11,812 nucleotides of DNA from Pseudomonadota bacterium (GCA_021850555.1 JAJZLX010000064.1:1-11812), one strand, 5' to 3'; counted from the first letter of the stretch, positions 1 to 6,431 are shown. Program-made: numbers and translations. The notes: generated by a model from the letters alone, not told the origin.

Positions 1-627
1 GATAGCGCGACCTATGCGCTCGAAGCCGTGCCCTACCCGACGGGGGGGCGCGGCTGCCTGTCGTTGTTGCGTCATCCGTCTCGCCCCTTGCTCTATATCG
101 GCGTTCAGCGCGGCGGGCGCATCGCCGGCCGACCCTATCCTTACGCCAATTGCTACGTTGCCACCTACGACCTGGCACAGCGTCGCTACCTGGCCGATGC
201 GCAGTTGGCCGAAATCATCAATGGCACTACGGACGACGCCACTCCAGCGTGCCTGACCTATGACGACCTCTATGATCGCGTTTACGTAGGCATGTTCCAG
301 TCCCGCCGAGGCATCTGCGTCCTGGACGCCGACTCCGGCCGGTGGCTTCGGGATGTTCGCTTCGAGCGCACGTCAGCCAACACCTCGCCCTTCCCCTGGG
401 TCGACCCGTTGTGCCAGGCGACGGCCGGGCCGTTGCTGCTGACCGTCAACCGGCACAATCACGAGCTCGTCAGCCTCGACCGCGAATCGCTCCAACCACA
501 GTCCGCGGTCTTCCTCGGCGCAACCCCCAATGGAGCCGGTGGCCTTGTCGTGTGGAATGAGTACGCGATCGTCAGCCACTCGAGTCGTAAGGGACTGCAC
601 TTCATCCCGCTCAGCACTCTGTCATAG
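1..627 (+). CDS. Beta-propeller-like (YVTN/lactonase-type) protein, 3' end only
   Basis: The frame is open from the first base and ends at a TAG at 625-627, so about 208 C-terminal residues are visible and the start lies outside the window. The sequence has the rhythm of a beta-propeller: repeated short strands with turns, such as LLYIGVQRGG, YVATYDLAQRRYLAD, RVYVGMFQSRRGICVLDADSG, LLLTVNRHNHELVSLDRES and YAIVSHSSRKGLHFIPL. The 'value, then aspartate-x-x-[ST/G]' blade ends are typical of WD40/YVTN-like folds. I cannot assign a substrate or enzyme activity, and no catalytic motif is visible. It is the only long plus-strand gene at the left edge and converges on the nuclease-fold gene, with about 310 bp between them. 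It may mark the end of a different functional unit. The fold call is by pattern only; the reading frame itself is convincing. Confidence 0.8.
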   Translation, partial: DSATYALEAVPYPTGGRGCLSLLRHPSRPLLYIGVQRGGRIAGRPYPYANCYVATYDLAQRRYLADAQLAEIINGTTDDATPACLTYDDLYDRVYVGMFQSRRGICVLDADSGRWLRDVRFERTSANTSPFPWVDPLCQATAGPLLLTVNRHNHELVSLDRESLQPQSAVFLGATPNGAGGLVVWNEYAIVSHSSRKGLHFIPLSTLS

Positions 628-937
628 CCAGCGCCCCGTTTTTCGTTGGTGGCGGAAGGGAAGGAGGATGGGTCGCTTCCACGAAGCCCTGAATTGCACC
701 CGGTTTCGAAAGCACCCGGGCGACACAATGGAGCGCCTTGCCCAGTGTAAACCTTACGCTTGCTCGCGTCCGAGAATGGCCGACATGAGCCGGCCGGGAC
801 TGCCGGACTCGGTCTATCACGACAGGCGATTCATTCCCCTTGTCGCCCGCGGAACTCCGCCCCCGAAGTCCGAGCCAACGAACCAGCGCGATGAACGCCA
901 CCCAAAGACCTCCGCGGGCTCTCGTGGTCGTCGCCAC
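628..937. other. Intergenic gap between converging genes, no supported gene
   Basis: About 310 bp separate two gene ends that face each other. The minus strand is open from 937 to 611 directly after the TAG of the 171-aa gene, but the translation is arginine/serine/proline-rich, has no ribosome binding site and runs into the propeller gene, so I do not call it. A short inverted repeat GCGGA-AC-TCCGC lies near 849-860. I see no clear U-tract terminator for either gene. Confidence 0.5.
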
Positions 938-1453
938 CTACGGGGACTCCTCTGCGTGCGTCACTTTGCCGTATCGCGCGATCAGCCCGTTTTCCCCAAG
1001 CATTGACCTTCGCGCGGTGGGAAATTCTGTCAGGCGCTTATCCTTCTTGCGGGCCTTGGCGTGGTCCTCCTCCCATAAGTGTCCGATTCGCGACTGTCTG
1101 TAATCCGAACCAAGCTCTATCAGCAAGAATTCCGTCCATGGCGCCTTCAATCGCGTGCTGCTTCCGCGCTTGTTCTCATGCGTTATTACCTTGACTTGGA
1201 TCCGAGCGTTTCCTTCCTCGAGATCAAATCCGGGATTTGTACTGTTATGGCCGCCCCCAACCTTCCTCGGGCTTCGACCCTGGCCCTCGAAGTATCGCAG
1301 CGCTATGAATTCCCCGATCCGGCCTATCAGATTGTCGTTGCCGCCCATGCGCGCCGGATATTTTTCACCCACGACGCGAAGCGCAGCACGCGCCTTCAGG
1401 TAGGCATCGATCGCGGCTTGAATCTCGGCGTCTCTCGCTTGTGTCACAGTCAT
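938..1453 (-). CDS. Small PD-(D/E)XK nuclease-fold protein (Mrr-like QxK variant)
   Basis: This is a 171-aa protein. After an N-terminal helical part (residues 1-40) comes a compact core: IGEF (E48), then GFDLE (D77), then IQVKV (Q86-x-K88). This E...D...QxK spacing matches the PD-(D/E)XK nuclease fold, in the variant where the middle acid is Gln, as in Mrr-like enzymes. It would be predicted to cleave or bind DNA with a divalent metal; the target is unknown. I chose the ATG at 1453 because a GGGGG stretch lies about 7 nt upstream. A GTG at 1492 in the same frame would add 13 residues but has no clear ribosome binding site. It is a stand-alone gene with no methyltransferase or helicase partner in the window, and it ends in TAG. 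The region immediately upstream is a broken short frame, so the original partner may have decayed. It could instead be a domain of a multi-gene restriction or repair system. The gene is secure and the fold call is moderate. Confidence 0.8.
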   Translation of the reverse strand: MTVTQARDAEIQAAIDAYLKARAALRVVGEKYPARMGGNDNLIGRIGEFIALRYFEGQGRSPRKVGGGHNSTNPGFDLEEGNARIQVKVITHENKRGSSTRLKAPWTEFLLIELGSDYRQSRIGHLWEEDHAKARKKDKRLTEFPTARRSMLGENGLIARYGKVTHAEESP

Positions 1454-1519
1454 CTCTGTTCCCCCGTTCGCCCTATTCGCCGTTCCGGCCACTATAGCGC
1501 CATCCGTTGCGTCAATCTC

Positions 1520-1700
1520 CTATCCCGGATCCGCACCGCGAAACTCCTCAAGCGTTTCACGCATCTGCATGAAGCGGCCGTATTGCTTTGCAAGAATGTC
1601 AGGTGAAATCGTTCGCCCAGACGTCGTCTCCGATAGCATTGGCCACCAGATGGATGCGTTCGTCGCCCTCCGCGGGGGCGCCCGCCTTATCACTGCTTAT
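1520..1700 (-). pseudogene. Degraded or frameshifted short gene upstream of the nuclease-fold gene
   Basis: Two overlapping minus frames both look like protein. Frame A (1700 to 1599, stop TGA) reads GDERIHLVANAIGDDVWAND. Frame B (to TAG at 1520-1522) continues with SPDILAKQYGRFMQMRETLE and so on. Removing one T from the TTT at about 1606-1608 joins them into one frame of about 59 residues, which suggests a +1 frameshift. Frame A also has ATA where a start codon would be expected (1698-1700) and a TAG just upstream. The alternative is an intact 39-aa frame from an ATG at 1639 to 1520 (begins MLSETTSGRT), preceded by a weak GGTGG. The TAG at 1520 is in frame with the downstream nuclease-fold gene. 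I do not recognise the family. Confidence 0.45.
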
Positions 1701-1785
1701 CCGTCGAGTCTAGGCCGGTACCTGGTGGGACGCTTTCCTCTCACCCGCATCTGACCCCCGGTACGCTGTGATTAGCGAAGCATAT

Positions 1786-2409
1786 CTACATGTCCACCAG
1801 CTTCGCATCAGCGGAGCGCGGATAGTTCCTATTGTTGATCGCCTGTTCTATCCTCGGTGCGATTCCACCGATGTAAACCGTTGCCAGAAGCTCTATGTCC
1901 ACGTAATGATCTACCTTGGGATCATCCCGGTCAGACGCAAACGCAAATGCGGCTGGCTGCATGACAGAAAAGCGTTGGCCCGTACGCGAGTTTGTAACCA
2001 CCACATCGACCGTCCTGTATATGACCTGGGTATCCTTTGAATGGATAATGCGCCCGAGAACCCACCAAAGCGACTGTTCTGTGAGCGGGAGTCGATCCGG
2101 GTGTTCGTACTTAGACAGCACAATTTCCTTCCTTGCGTTGTGCACTTTCAGTGCCTGCGCGTACTCTATTGTTCCGGGTAAATACTTCTCTGCCCGTTCG
2201 ATCGCTCGCCTGGCATTGAAGCAGAATTCATGCACCAAATCGATCAACATCACGAGCTGCCGCGAGTAAATGAGGGCGCCGGCAGGAATGTCCTCAGTCG
2301 TGGATCGGGCGAAGGTATAAATCAGAGCGGCTCGTTCCAGCGCGGAATCATGGAACCGCCACATGGCGGTGGACTGCGCATCGTGAACTGTGATTCGTGA
2401 ATTCAGCAT
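1786..2409 (-). CDS. Hypothetical protein, 207 aa
   Basis: The ATG at 2409 follows AGGA at a 7-nt spacing, so I prefer it to the TTG at 2415 two codons upstream. The protein is about 207 aa with no signal peptide or clear membrane segment. The N-terminal half (to residue ~110) looks mostly helical, with blocks such as ALERAALIYTFARST and LVHEFCFNARRAIERAEKYL. The C-terminal half looks beta-rich (QVIYRTVDVVVTNSRTGQRF, YVDIELLATVYIGG). I do not recognise the family and see no catalytic motif. It lies 9 nt downstream of a 63-aa gene that ends in TAG, so the two are probably co-transcribed. The gene ends in TAG at 1786-1788. A helical half followed by a strand-rich half could fit a sensor or an immunity-type protein, but that is speculation. 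Confidence 0.7.
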   Translation of the reverse strand: MLNSRITVHDAQSTAMWRFHDSALERAALIYTFARSTTEDIPAGALIYSRQLVMLIDLVHEFCFNARRAIERAEKYLPGTIEYAQALKVHNARKEIVLSKYEHPDRLPLTEQSLWWVLGRIIHSKDTQVIYRTVDVVVTNSRTGQRFSVMQPAAFAFASDRDDPKVDHYVDIELLATVYIGGIAPRIEQAINNRNYPRSADAKLVDM

Positions 2410-2418
2410 TGTCAATTC

Positions 2419-2610
2419 CTAAAGCTGAATGCGGCCAAACGACCTACAGGGTATGCCGGCCTGGAGGTGCAACACGAGAATGTTTGCCCCGCTATGCCAG
2501 TTCACATTCTCAGTTTTTCGAATGAGGTGTGCCAGCTCAGCGCGACCTTTGACTATATGAGCGTCTTTCTTGTCCGCAACGACACCGCCTGTCATCAAGT
2601 CCACGCTCAT
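2419..2610 (-). CDS. Small hypothetical protein, about 63 aa
   Basis: A short minus frame ends in TAG at 2419-2421, 9 nt before the ATG of the 207-aa gene and in the same frame. The start is uncertain: ATG at 2610, TTG at 2622 (directly abutting a 17-bp palindrome) or ATG at 2595; none has a strong ribosome binding site. The product (begins MSVDLMTGGVVADKKDAHIV) has mixed charged and hydrophobic segments, with a probable helix AELAHLIRKT. There is no recognised family. Support comes from the tight spacing to the next gene and the operator-like palindrome immediately upstream. A small regulator or partner of the 207-aa protein is possible but not shown. Confidence 0.45.
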   Translation of the reverse strand: MSVDLMTGGVVADKKDAHIVKGRAELAHLIRKTENVNWHSGANILVLHLQAGIPCRSFGRIQL

Positions 2611-2622
2611 CCATTTGCTCAA

Positions 2623-2639
2623 CTGTCATGACATGACAG
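2623..2639. promoter_or_regulatory. Perfect 17-bp palindrome, candidate operator
   Basis: The sequence is CTGTCATG-A-CATGACAG: 8-bp arms around one central base, with no mismatch. It sits between the end of the PIN toxin gene (2675) and the start of the 63-aa gene. There is no U-tract, so it looks like a protein-binding site and not a terminator. Confidence 0.55.
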
Positions 2640-2674
2640 GTGCTGCGGAGCGCAATCCCTGCGAACATCGGGAC

Positions 2675-3325
2675 TTACCGTCCTTCGTCGATCGCAGACT
2701 CCCAATCCGTCTCGATGTCCGGAGCACGCCGATCTACCGACTGAGCGACCGCGTTTGGCCGCTTCGCAACGATGTCCGCCCACACTGCATCGAGGGAAAT
2801 GATGTTCTTGCGCGCGAGTCCCTCGAGGAACGCCCTCGTAGACAGGATGTGCGTGTGCCGCTCCGCGAACCGCGACTCGCTAAGGAAATATCGATCTTCC
2901 GCAAAAATCAGCATCACATCGTCCGGGTGCCTGCGCCCGATATCCCGCGCGACGGTGAGAATCACGGCTTCTCCTCGGTTGCGAGGCGGCTTTGGCGGCA
3001 CAGCGCCCGTGGTCTCCATGACCGCCTTCGTTTCCGGTGGCGCGTTCTCGTAAGCGTCCCGGGACTTCATCTGCGCGATGATGAACTGGCCGAGCTCAGT
3101 CTCGGCGATCTCCATCCTGGCGGCGTTCTCACGAAAGAATCGTGACAGCGCCGCGCTGTCCTCGTATTTGTCCGGAAAGCGCGTGACCTCGTGCTTCACG
3201 AGGTCAGCGACGATGATCCGCACCTCGGGCTTGAAGCGCAGCAATAGGTCGAGGTGTCCGCCGCGGGCCAGCGAAATCAGCGGCCCGGAGTCAGGGAGCA
3301 CGACATCAAGAGTCCGTTGGGTCAT
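2675..3325 (-). CDS. PIN-domain ribonuclease toxin of a type II toxin-antitoxin system
   Basis: This is a 216-aa protein beginning MTQRTLDVVLPDSGPLISLA. The PIN acidic residues can be traced as D12 (in DSGPL), E46 (in VKHEV), E119 (in NRGEA) and E143/D144 (in FAEDRYF). PIN toxins of the VapC class cleave RNA in a Mg2+-dependent manner, usually tRNA or rRNA, in the cytoplasm. At 216 aa it is longer than a typical VapC (about 130-150 aa); the extra length lies mainly around residues 50-115 and at the C-terminus (170-216). Its ATG overlaps the antitoxin stop by 4 nt (ATGA at 3322-3325), so translation is probably coupled. It ends in TAA. The PIN fold and toxin role are well supported by motif plus neighbour; the RNA target is unknown. 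Confidence 0.87.
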   Translation of the reverse strand: MTQRTLDVVLPDSGPLISLARGGHLDLLLRFKPEVRIIVADLVKHEVTRFPDKYEDSAALSRFFRENAARMEIAETELGQFIIAQMKSRDAYENAPPETKAVMETTGAVPPKPPRNRGEAVILTVARDIGRRHPDDVMLIFAEDRYFLSESRFAERHTHILSTRAFLEGLARKNIISLDAVWADIVAKRPNAVAQSVDRRAPDIETDWESAIDEGR

Positions 3326-3651
3326 CCGATCGCCTCATCGAGAACCGGCATCGCGTGCTCGAGAGCTGCCGCGTCATCCGCGGTGAGATGCGCATCCGGC
3401 CGATCGACCCCGTGTTCGGCGAGCGCATCGAGCAGTTGCCCGTACCACTCGAAGCCGAGTAGTTCCATCGCCTCATACCGCGAGATCTCCCCAGCCGAGA
3501 AGGCAACCAGCACGAGACGCCGACCGGTCGAGGCGGTAAACGCCATGTGGCTGGGCGAGCCGTGCGATTCGATCAGCAGGGACTCATCGTTACCGAAATC
3601 GAAGTGTTCGCCGAAGCGGTTCTTTGCCTCGGTGGCCGAGACAGTTTTCAT
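3322..3651 (-). CDS. Phd/YefM-like antitoxin
   Basis: This is a 109-aa protein starting MKTVSATEAKNRFGEHFD, the classic N-terminus of Phd/YefM-family DNA-binding antitoxins. Here the 'S/T-x-x-E-A-x-x-x-F' segment leads into the dimer fold. Residues 60-109 (SAGEISRYEAMELLGFEWYG and the acidic C-terminus) would be the toxin-binding part. It lies immediately upstream of, and overlaps by 4 nt, the PIN toxin, which is the usual antitoxin-first order. These antitoxins normally repress their own operon, with the toxin as co-repressor. An inverted repeat over the promoter just upstream fits that. The start ATG at 3651 has GGGGA about 11 nt upstream, a modest ribosome binding site. A Phd-fold antitoxin with a PIN toxin is a known mixed pairing. 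Confidence 0.88.
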   Translation of the reverse strand: MKTVSATEAKNRFGEHFDFGNDESLLIESHGSPSHMAFTASTGRRLVLVAFSAGEISRYEAMELLGFEWYGQLLDALAEHGVDRPDAHLTADDAAALEHAMPVLDEAIG

Positions 3652-3684
3652 GGCAGGTCGTCCCCGGAGTGGCTCAAGCTGTAG

Positions 3685-3713
3685 ATATTAACAGGAGATA
3701 GCTAAATGTGCAA
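3685..3713 (-). promoter_or_regulatory. Sigma-70-type promoter of the toxin-antitoxin operon
   Basis: Read on the minus strand: TTGCAC (-35, 3713-3708), a 17-nt spacer, then TAATAT (-10, 3690-3685). Transcription would start near 3678, about 27 nt before the antitoxin ATG. The match and spacing are near ideal. Confidence 0.75.
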
Positions 3714-3723
3714 GATTAGCTAT
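3698..3723. promoter_or_regulatory. Inverted repeat over the -35 box, candidate autoregulatory operator
   Basis: ATAGCTAA (3698-3705), a 10-bp gap, then TTAGCTAT (3716-3723): perfect 8-bp arms. The -35 hexamer lies in the gap and extends toward the right arm, so a bound dimer would block RNA polymerase. This is the expected layout for repression by a Phd-type antitoxin. Confidence 0.65.
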
Positions 3724-3759
3724 TTTCAAGGCTTTGGTGACCGACGCTTGAGCTTCATT

Positions 3760-4776
3760 TCACCGTCCTGGGTCCCGCTCCTCGTCTCGGTCTCCGTCGG
3801 CTGGAGTACCCGTGATCGCCTCGTCTTCTTCCCGCTCGACCTCCAGCACGTCGTTCATGTGCGGCACATCTGCGATCCGAAGATTCTGGTAGCCGGCATC
3901 GGTTGCAGCCTCTATCACTGCGTTCCTGTCCTCGCACCCGCCGACACCCCAAACCAATCGGCGATGATCGAGGATCTGCCCGCTCATCTGGCCAGCTTCG
4001 GTCGGATAGATGTAGAGCGTCGGGACCTGCGGGTCCGGTCGCGGCGCCTCGTGAGACCGCACCATATCCACCCGCTGCCGCTCCTCGCGGTACGCTCGCA
4101 CGCACTCGGCATTGAGCGCATCCCACGTCGTGCGCACCTCACGGAACTCGATCGCAGGCAGTCCCGCCACGAACCCCAACTGGACCGCAAGCGAGAACGC
4201 ATGTTCCCAGGGCGATGAGCCATAGCTCGCGGGCCAGGAGAACCCCCCGACCTGCAGGGCAAACTCCTGGATCTCACGCGGCGAGGCAACGCGCGCGATC
4301 GCGCGCGACCGAGCGAGACCGTGCGCCCCATCCGGTTTGCCAACCGCCGCGGCGCGGCGCTTGTCCTCATCCGTCACCGGTTCCCTGAGATTGCGGTCCA
4401 TCAGACGTAGGTATTTCTTGAGCGCCTCGTCCTTCCTGATCCCCGGCGTCGTAGTAATCAACACGTAGTCCGAGTGGTCCTCGCCGAGACTCGCCTGAAG
4501 CGAAGCCAGCGCGAGCTCACGCGCATGGGCGAGTCCACCGTCTTCCAAGCCGACCGCGGATCGCCGTTCCGCCGCGGTGGCCTCATCGAGCAATCCGCGC
4601 GCGAGCGCCGCGTCTCCTCGACCGAGGTAATTCTTCGCATACCCGATCAACCGGTGCGCCGGCCACGGCACGGCAGCCGCCAGGGCCGCACGGTCGACTG
4701 CGATGCGCTCGTCGATCTTGCTCAGATTCGCCATGGCCGATTTCACACCCCCGTCATGCCGTCGATTGCCTGCCAT
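3760..4776 (-). CDS. Hypothetical protein, 338 aa, acidic Gly-Arg tail
   Basis: I chose the ATG at 4776 (begins MAGNRRHDGGVKSAMANLSK) because GGGGAGG lies about 7 nt upstream; upstream in-frame starts have no comparable site. The N-terminal half is helical (residues 20-150), and its middle part resembles a helix-turn-helix repeat bundle (LARGLLDEATAAERRSAVGL). Residues ~180-220 contain an aromatic stretch (GGFSWPASYGSSPWEHAFSL). Residues ~255-315 look like an alpha/beta domain (TLYIYPTEAGQMSGQI, LVWGVGGCEDRNAVIEAATD). The C-terminus is strongly acidic and ends ERDPGR. I do not recognise the family and see no catalytic motif. It is the last gene of the operon reading from 6431 and starts 4 nt after the TAG of an interrupted small frame. 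It ends in TGA about 110 bp before the toxin-antitoxin promoter region. Confidence 0.75.
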   Translation of the reverse strand: MAGNRRHDGGVKSAMANLSKIDERIAVDRAALAAAVPWPAHRLIGYAKNYLGRGDAALARGLLDEATAAERRSAVGLEDGGLAHARELALASLQASLGEDHSDYVLITTTPGIRKDEALKKYLRLMDRNLREPVTDEDKRRAAAVGKPDGAHGLARSRAIARVASPREIQEFALQVGGFSWPASYGSSPWEHAFSLAVQLGFVAGLPAIEFREVRTTWDALNAECVRAYREERQRVDMVRSHEAPRPDPQVPTLYIYPTEAGQMSGQILDHRRLVWGVGGCEDRNAVIEAATDAGYQNLRIADVPHMNDVLEVEREEDEAITGTPADGDRDEERDPGR

Positions 4777-4780
4777 GTCG

Positions 4781-5017
4781 CTACCTCCCCAAGTCCTCGC
4801 CAGGAGTCTGTTCGTTGTCGTCATCGTCCCGCCCGTCCGCCGCCCATTCGCGCGCGGCGGTCACGAGCACGACGTTGCCTTCCGTACGCAGGCCCTCATA
4901 CCGGTCCCCGTTCGTCTGACCACTCGCCTCGCTCTCCTTCCACCACTGCTCAACCTAGTCCATGGTGAGTCCGTCCGCGAGCACGGACCCATCTTCATGC
5001 CGGATCGAGTACCGCCT
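4781..5017 (-). pseudogene. 78-codon frame interrupted by an in-frame amber codon
   Basis: Between the 135-aa gene (TAG at 5036-5038) and the 338-aa gene (ATG 4776), the same frame continues with protein-like sequence. RRYSIRHEDGSVLADGLTMD (5017-4958) is followed by TAG (4955-4957), then VEQWWKESEASGQTNGDRYE and on to ...PGEDLGR, ending in TAG (4781-4783). No ATG, GTG or TTG precedes the first part with a ribosome binding site. An AGAAGG lies 5 nt before AGG CGG TAC (5015-5017), so an ATG may have become AGG. The internal TAG could derive from GAG or CAG by one change. The simplest reading is a small gene with two lesions; amber read-through is the alternative. The family is unknown. It shares the -GEDLGR tail type with its neighbours. 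Confidence 0.6.
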
Positions 5018-5035
5018 CTCGGCCTTCTGCGCAGG

Positions 5036-5443
5036 CTACTCGCCGGTCACGGACCGGTCCGGCGCCGCCTGCTGCGAGTGGCCCGTCCGTACGGGCTCAT
5101 ACACGATGCGATCCCGGGTGGCGCGCAGCCGGGATAGCGCTTCCGTATACTTCATCCCCCCTTCGGACAAGCGCGCCGGAATCCGCGTCAAATCCTCGAG
5201 ATAATGGACTCCGGAGTGCGGTGACTGTCCAGGGTGGTAGAACGTCTCGACCACGAGCCCACCATCGGCGCGGCGCGCGCCGTAGAGCTGCAGCTTCCAC
5301 CGATCACCTTCGTGGCTACACTGCTCGGTCGCATCCGGCTTGCCGTGCAGCGTCAAATTGAGGGCGATGCCGAGAATTCCTTCGGACTTCGCGAGCCGCT
5401 CGCGCTCGGCATCGAGTTCGGCGTACGTCAGTTTCTTGCTCAT
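5036..5443 (-). CDS. Hypothetical protein, 135 aa
   Basis: The ATG at 5443 overlaps the stop of the 296-aa gene by 4 nt (ATGA at 5440-5443), with GAGGAGG upstream inside the end of that gene, so translation is coupled. The protein starts MSKKLTYAELDAERERLAKS, probably a helix. It then has a predicted strand-rich middle (ILGIALNLTLHG, DRWKLQLYGARRADGGLVVE) and a C-terminal helical part (TEALSRLRATRDRIVYEPVR). There is no membrane segment or catalytic motif, and I do not recognise the family. It ends in TAG, and the frame stays open and coding-like beyond that stop. A beta-rich core between helices could fit a small binding or structural protein, but no function can be assigned. Confidence 0.75.
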   Translation of the reverse strand: MSKKLTYAELDAERERLAKSEGILGIALNLTLHGKPDATEQCSHEGDRWKLQLYGARRADGGLVVETFYHPGQSPHSGVHYLEDLTRIPARLSEGGMKYTEALSRLRATRDRIVYEPVRTGHSQQAAPDRSVTGE

Positions 5444-6330
5444 CGCCCGAGGTCCTCCTCGTCGCCCGCCAAGTAAGCGTCCCGCTCGCCCGGGGCGTCC
5501 CCAAGCGGAGTCGACGCAAGGGATTGCGCGGACTCACTCCCCACATCGTTACCGAGCGCTTGCCGTAGCGCCGGGAGGTGATCGGCGATCACGCTTATGA
5601 CCTCGGCGCCGTTGATATCGGCATCATAGTCACCGAATCCCCTCCCTTCGAGCGCTACGGTCAGGCGGCGGGCCGCCGCCTCGGCCACCGAGTCGCGCGG
5701 CCGTTCGGGATGCGACAGCATCCCTTCGGCATGATCGATCGCATCTTTCGCCTGTCCAATGATCGCGCAGCGATCAAAGGCAGGAATGCCGATCTTCCCC
5801 TTGTGCTCGTTTCCGATGTAGTCCCCGAGCAACACCAGCGCGTGGATCGTCGCGCGCAGCGCGACAATCAAATCTCTTGTAGTCTTCTCAGGGGCCGCAC
5901 GCGGGGGCTCGCGCTCTGATTCAGCGTGCCCCGGTTCCGGCGCATCCAGCCACGGCCGCGCGGCGAGCGCCGCACGTTCCGCCGGCGGCAGCCGGTGCCC
6001 AGGTGCGTGATCGACGGTCTCAACCGCCTTTTTCGCACGCTCCGCGACGGCGTTCATATGCTCATGGAACCGAACCGGGTCCACCGTCTCGATCCGCGCG
6101 CACACCACATCGCGAGCGACCTCCAGAAGCTCGAGCGCGTGGCCCTCGGCCGCCGCGGTCTTGCGGCTCAGGAGTCCCGCTTCACGCAAGGCATCGTTCA
6201 ATGAATCCCGAAGCTCGAATGCCTCGGGCGCACGCAACGGAATGACTTCGCGGCACTCCTCGCCCTCGAACAGCCCAACCTCGATGCGCCCGTCCTCGCA
6301 ACGGGCCTGAATATTGTCGATGCGGCTCAT
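5440..6330 (-). CDS. Hypothetical protein, 296 aa, acidic Gly-Arg tail
   Basis: The ATG at 6330 is preceded by GGGAG at about 7 nt. It also overlaps by 4 nt the stop of a 34-codon leader frame. Residues 1-55 (starts MSRIDNIQARCEDGRIEVGL) form a short beta-like unit followed by a helix. Residues ~58-145 are helical and basic-acidic. A proline/glutamate-rich linker lies at ~118-150. Residues ~150-215 form a second helical part (DLIVALRATIHALVLLGDYI, then AKDAIDHAEGML), which is moderately hydrophobic but not a convincing membrane span. The C-terminus is acidic and ends GDEEDLGR. I do not recognise the family. It heads the main hypothetical operon and overlaps the next gene by 4 nt. Confidence 0.78.
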   Translation of the reverse strand: MSRIDNIQARCEDGRIEVGLFEGEECREVIPLRAPEAFELRDSLNDALREAGLLSRKTAAAEGHALELLEVARDVVCARIETVDPVRFHEHMNAVAERAKKAVETVDHAPGHRLPPAERAALAARPWLDAPEPGHAESEREPPRAAPEKTTRDLIVALRATIHALVLLGDYIGNEHKGKIGIPAFDRCAIIGQAKDAIDHAEGMLSHPERPRDSVAEAAARRLTVALEGRGFGDYDADINGAEVISVIADHLPALRQALGNDVGSESAQSLASTPLGDAPGERDAYLAGDEEDLGR

Positions 6331-6431
6331 CGCAGTCTCCCGACACGAAAAAGGGGTGCCTCACACCCCTTCTCCGCCGCCCGGGCCCTGCGGACGGCAC
6401 GGCTCACTGCATCACAGCGAGTGGGCTCCAA
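6327..6431 (-). CDS. Possible 34-aa leader peptide spanning a terminator hairpin
   Basis: The frame runs from TTG at 6431 through 34 codons (begins LEPTRCDAVSRAVRRARAAE) to a TGA at 6327-6329. The TGA overlaps the ATG of the 296-aa gene by 4 nt. AGGAGG lies 3 nt before the TTG, which is close but usable, and an in-frame TGA lies just upstream, so no longer start is possible. Codons ~21-28 encode the stem of an intrinsic terminator (6348-6371). The peptide is rich in Arg and Ala and basic. It could be a translated leader controlling attenuation, a small coupled gene, or a chance frame. The start codon is the weak point. Confidence 0.4.
   Translation of the reverse strand: MEPTRCDAVSRAVRRARAAEKGCEAPLFRVGRLR
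6348..6371 (-). terminator. Intrinsic terminator or attenuator hairpin in the operon leader
   Basis: On the minus strand: AAGGGGTG, a 5-nt loop (TGAGG), CACCCCTT, and then a T run (TTTTT, partly shared with the stem). The 8-bp stem is followed directly by Ts. It lies only about 18 nt upstream of the ATG of the 296-aa gene on the same strand, so it would stop transcripts before the operon. Confidence 0.7.

Noticed and set aside
611..937. Minus-strand open frame directly after the TAG of the nuclease-fold gene
   Set aside because: Its GTG start abuts the stop with no ribosome binding site, the composition is poor in normal protein features, and it overlaps the end of the propeller gene.
1491..1515. 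TTGACG and TATAGT upstream of the nuclease-fold gene as a promoter
   Set aside because: The spacer is only 13 nt, too short for a normal sigma-70 promoter.
4703..5137. Plus-strand open frame (144 aa) over the interrupted small gene
   Set aside because: The minus strand gives a far more protein-like reading with the shared tail; the plus frame is its shadow.
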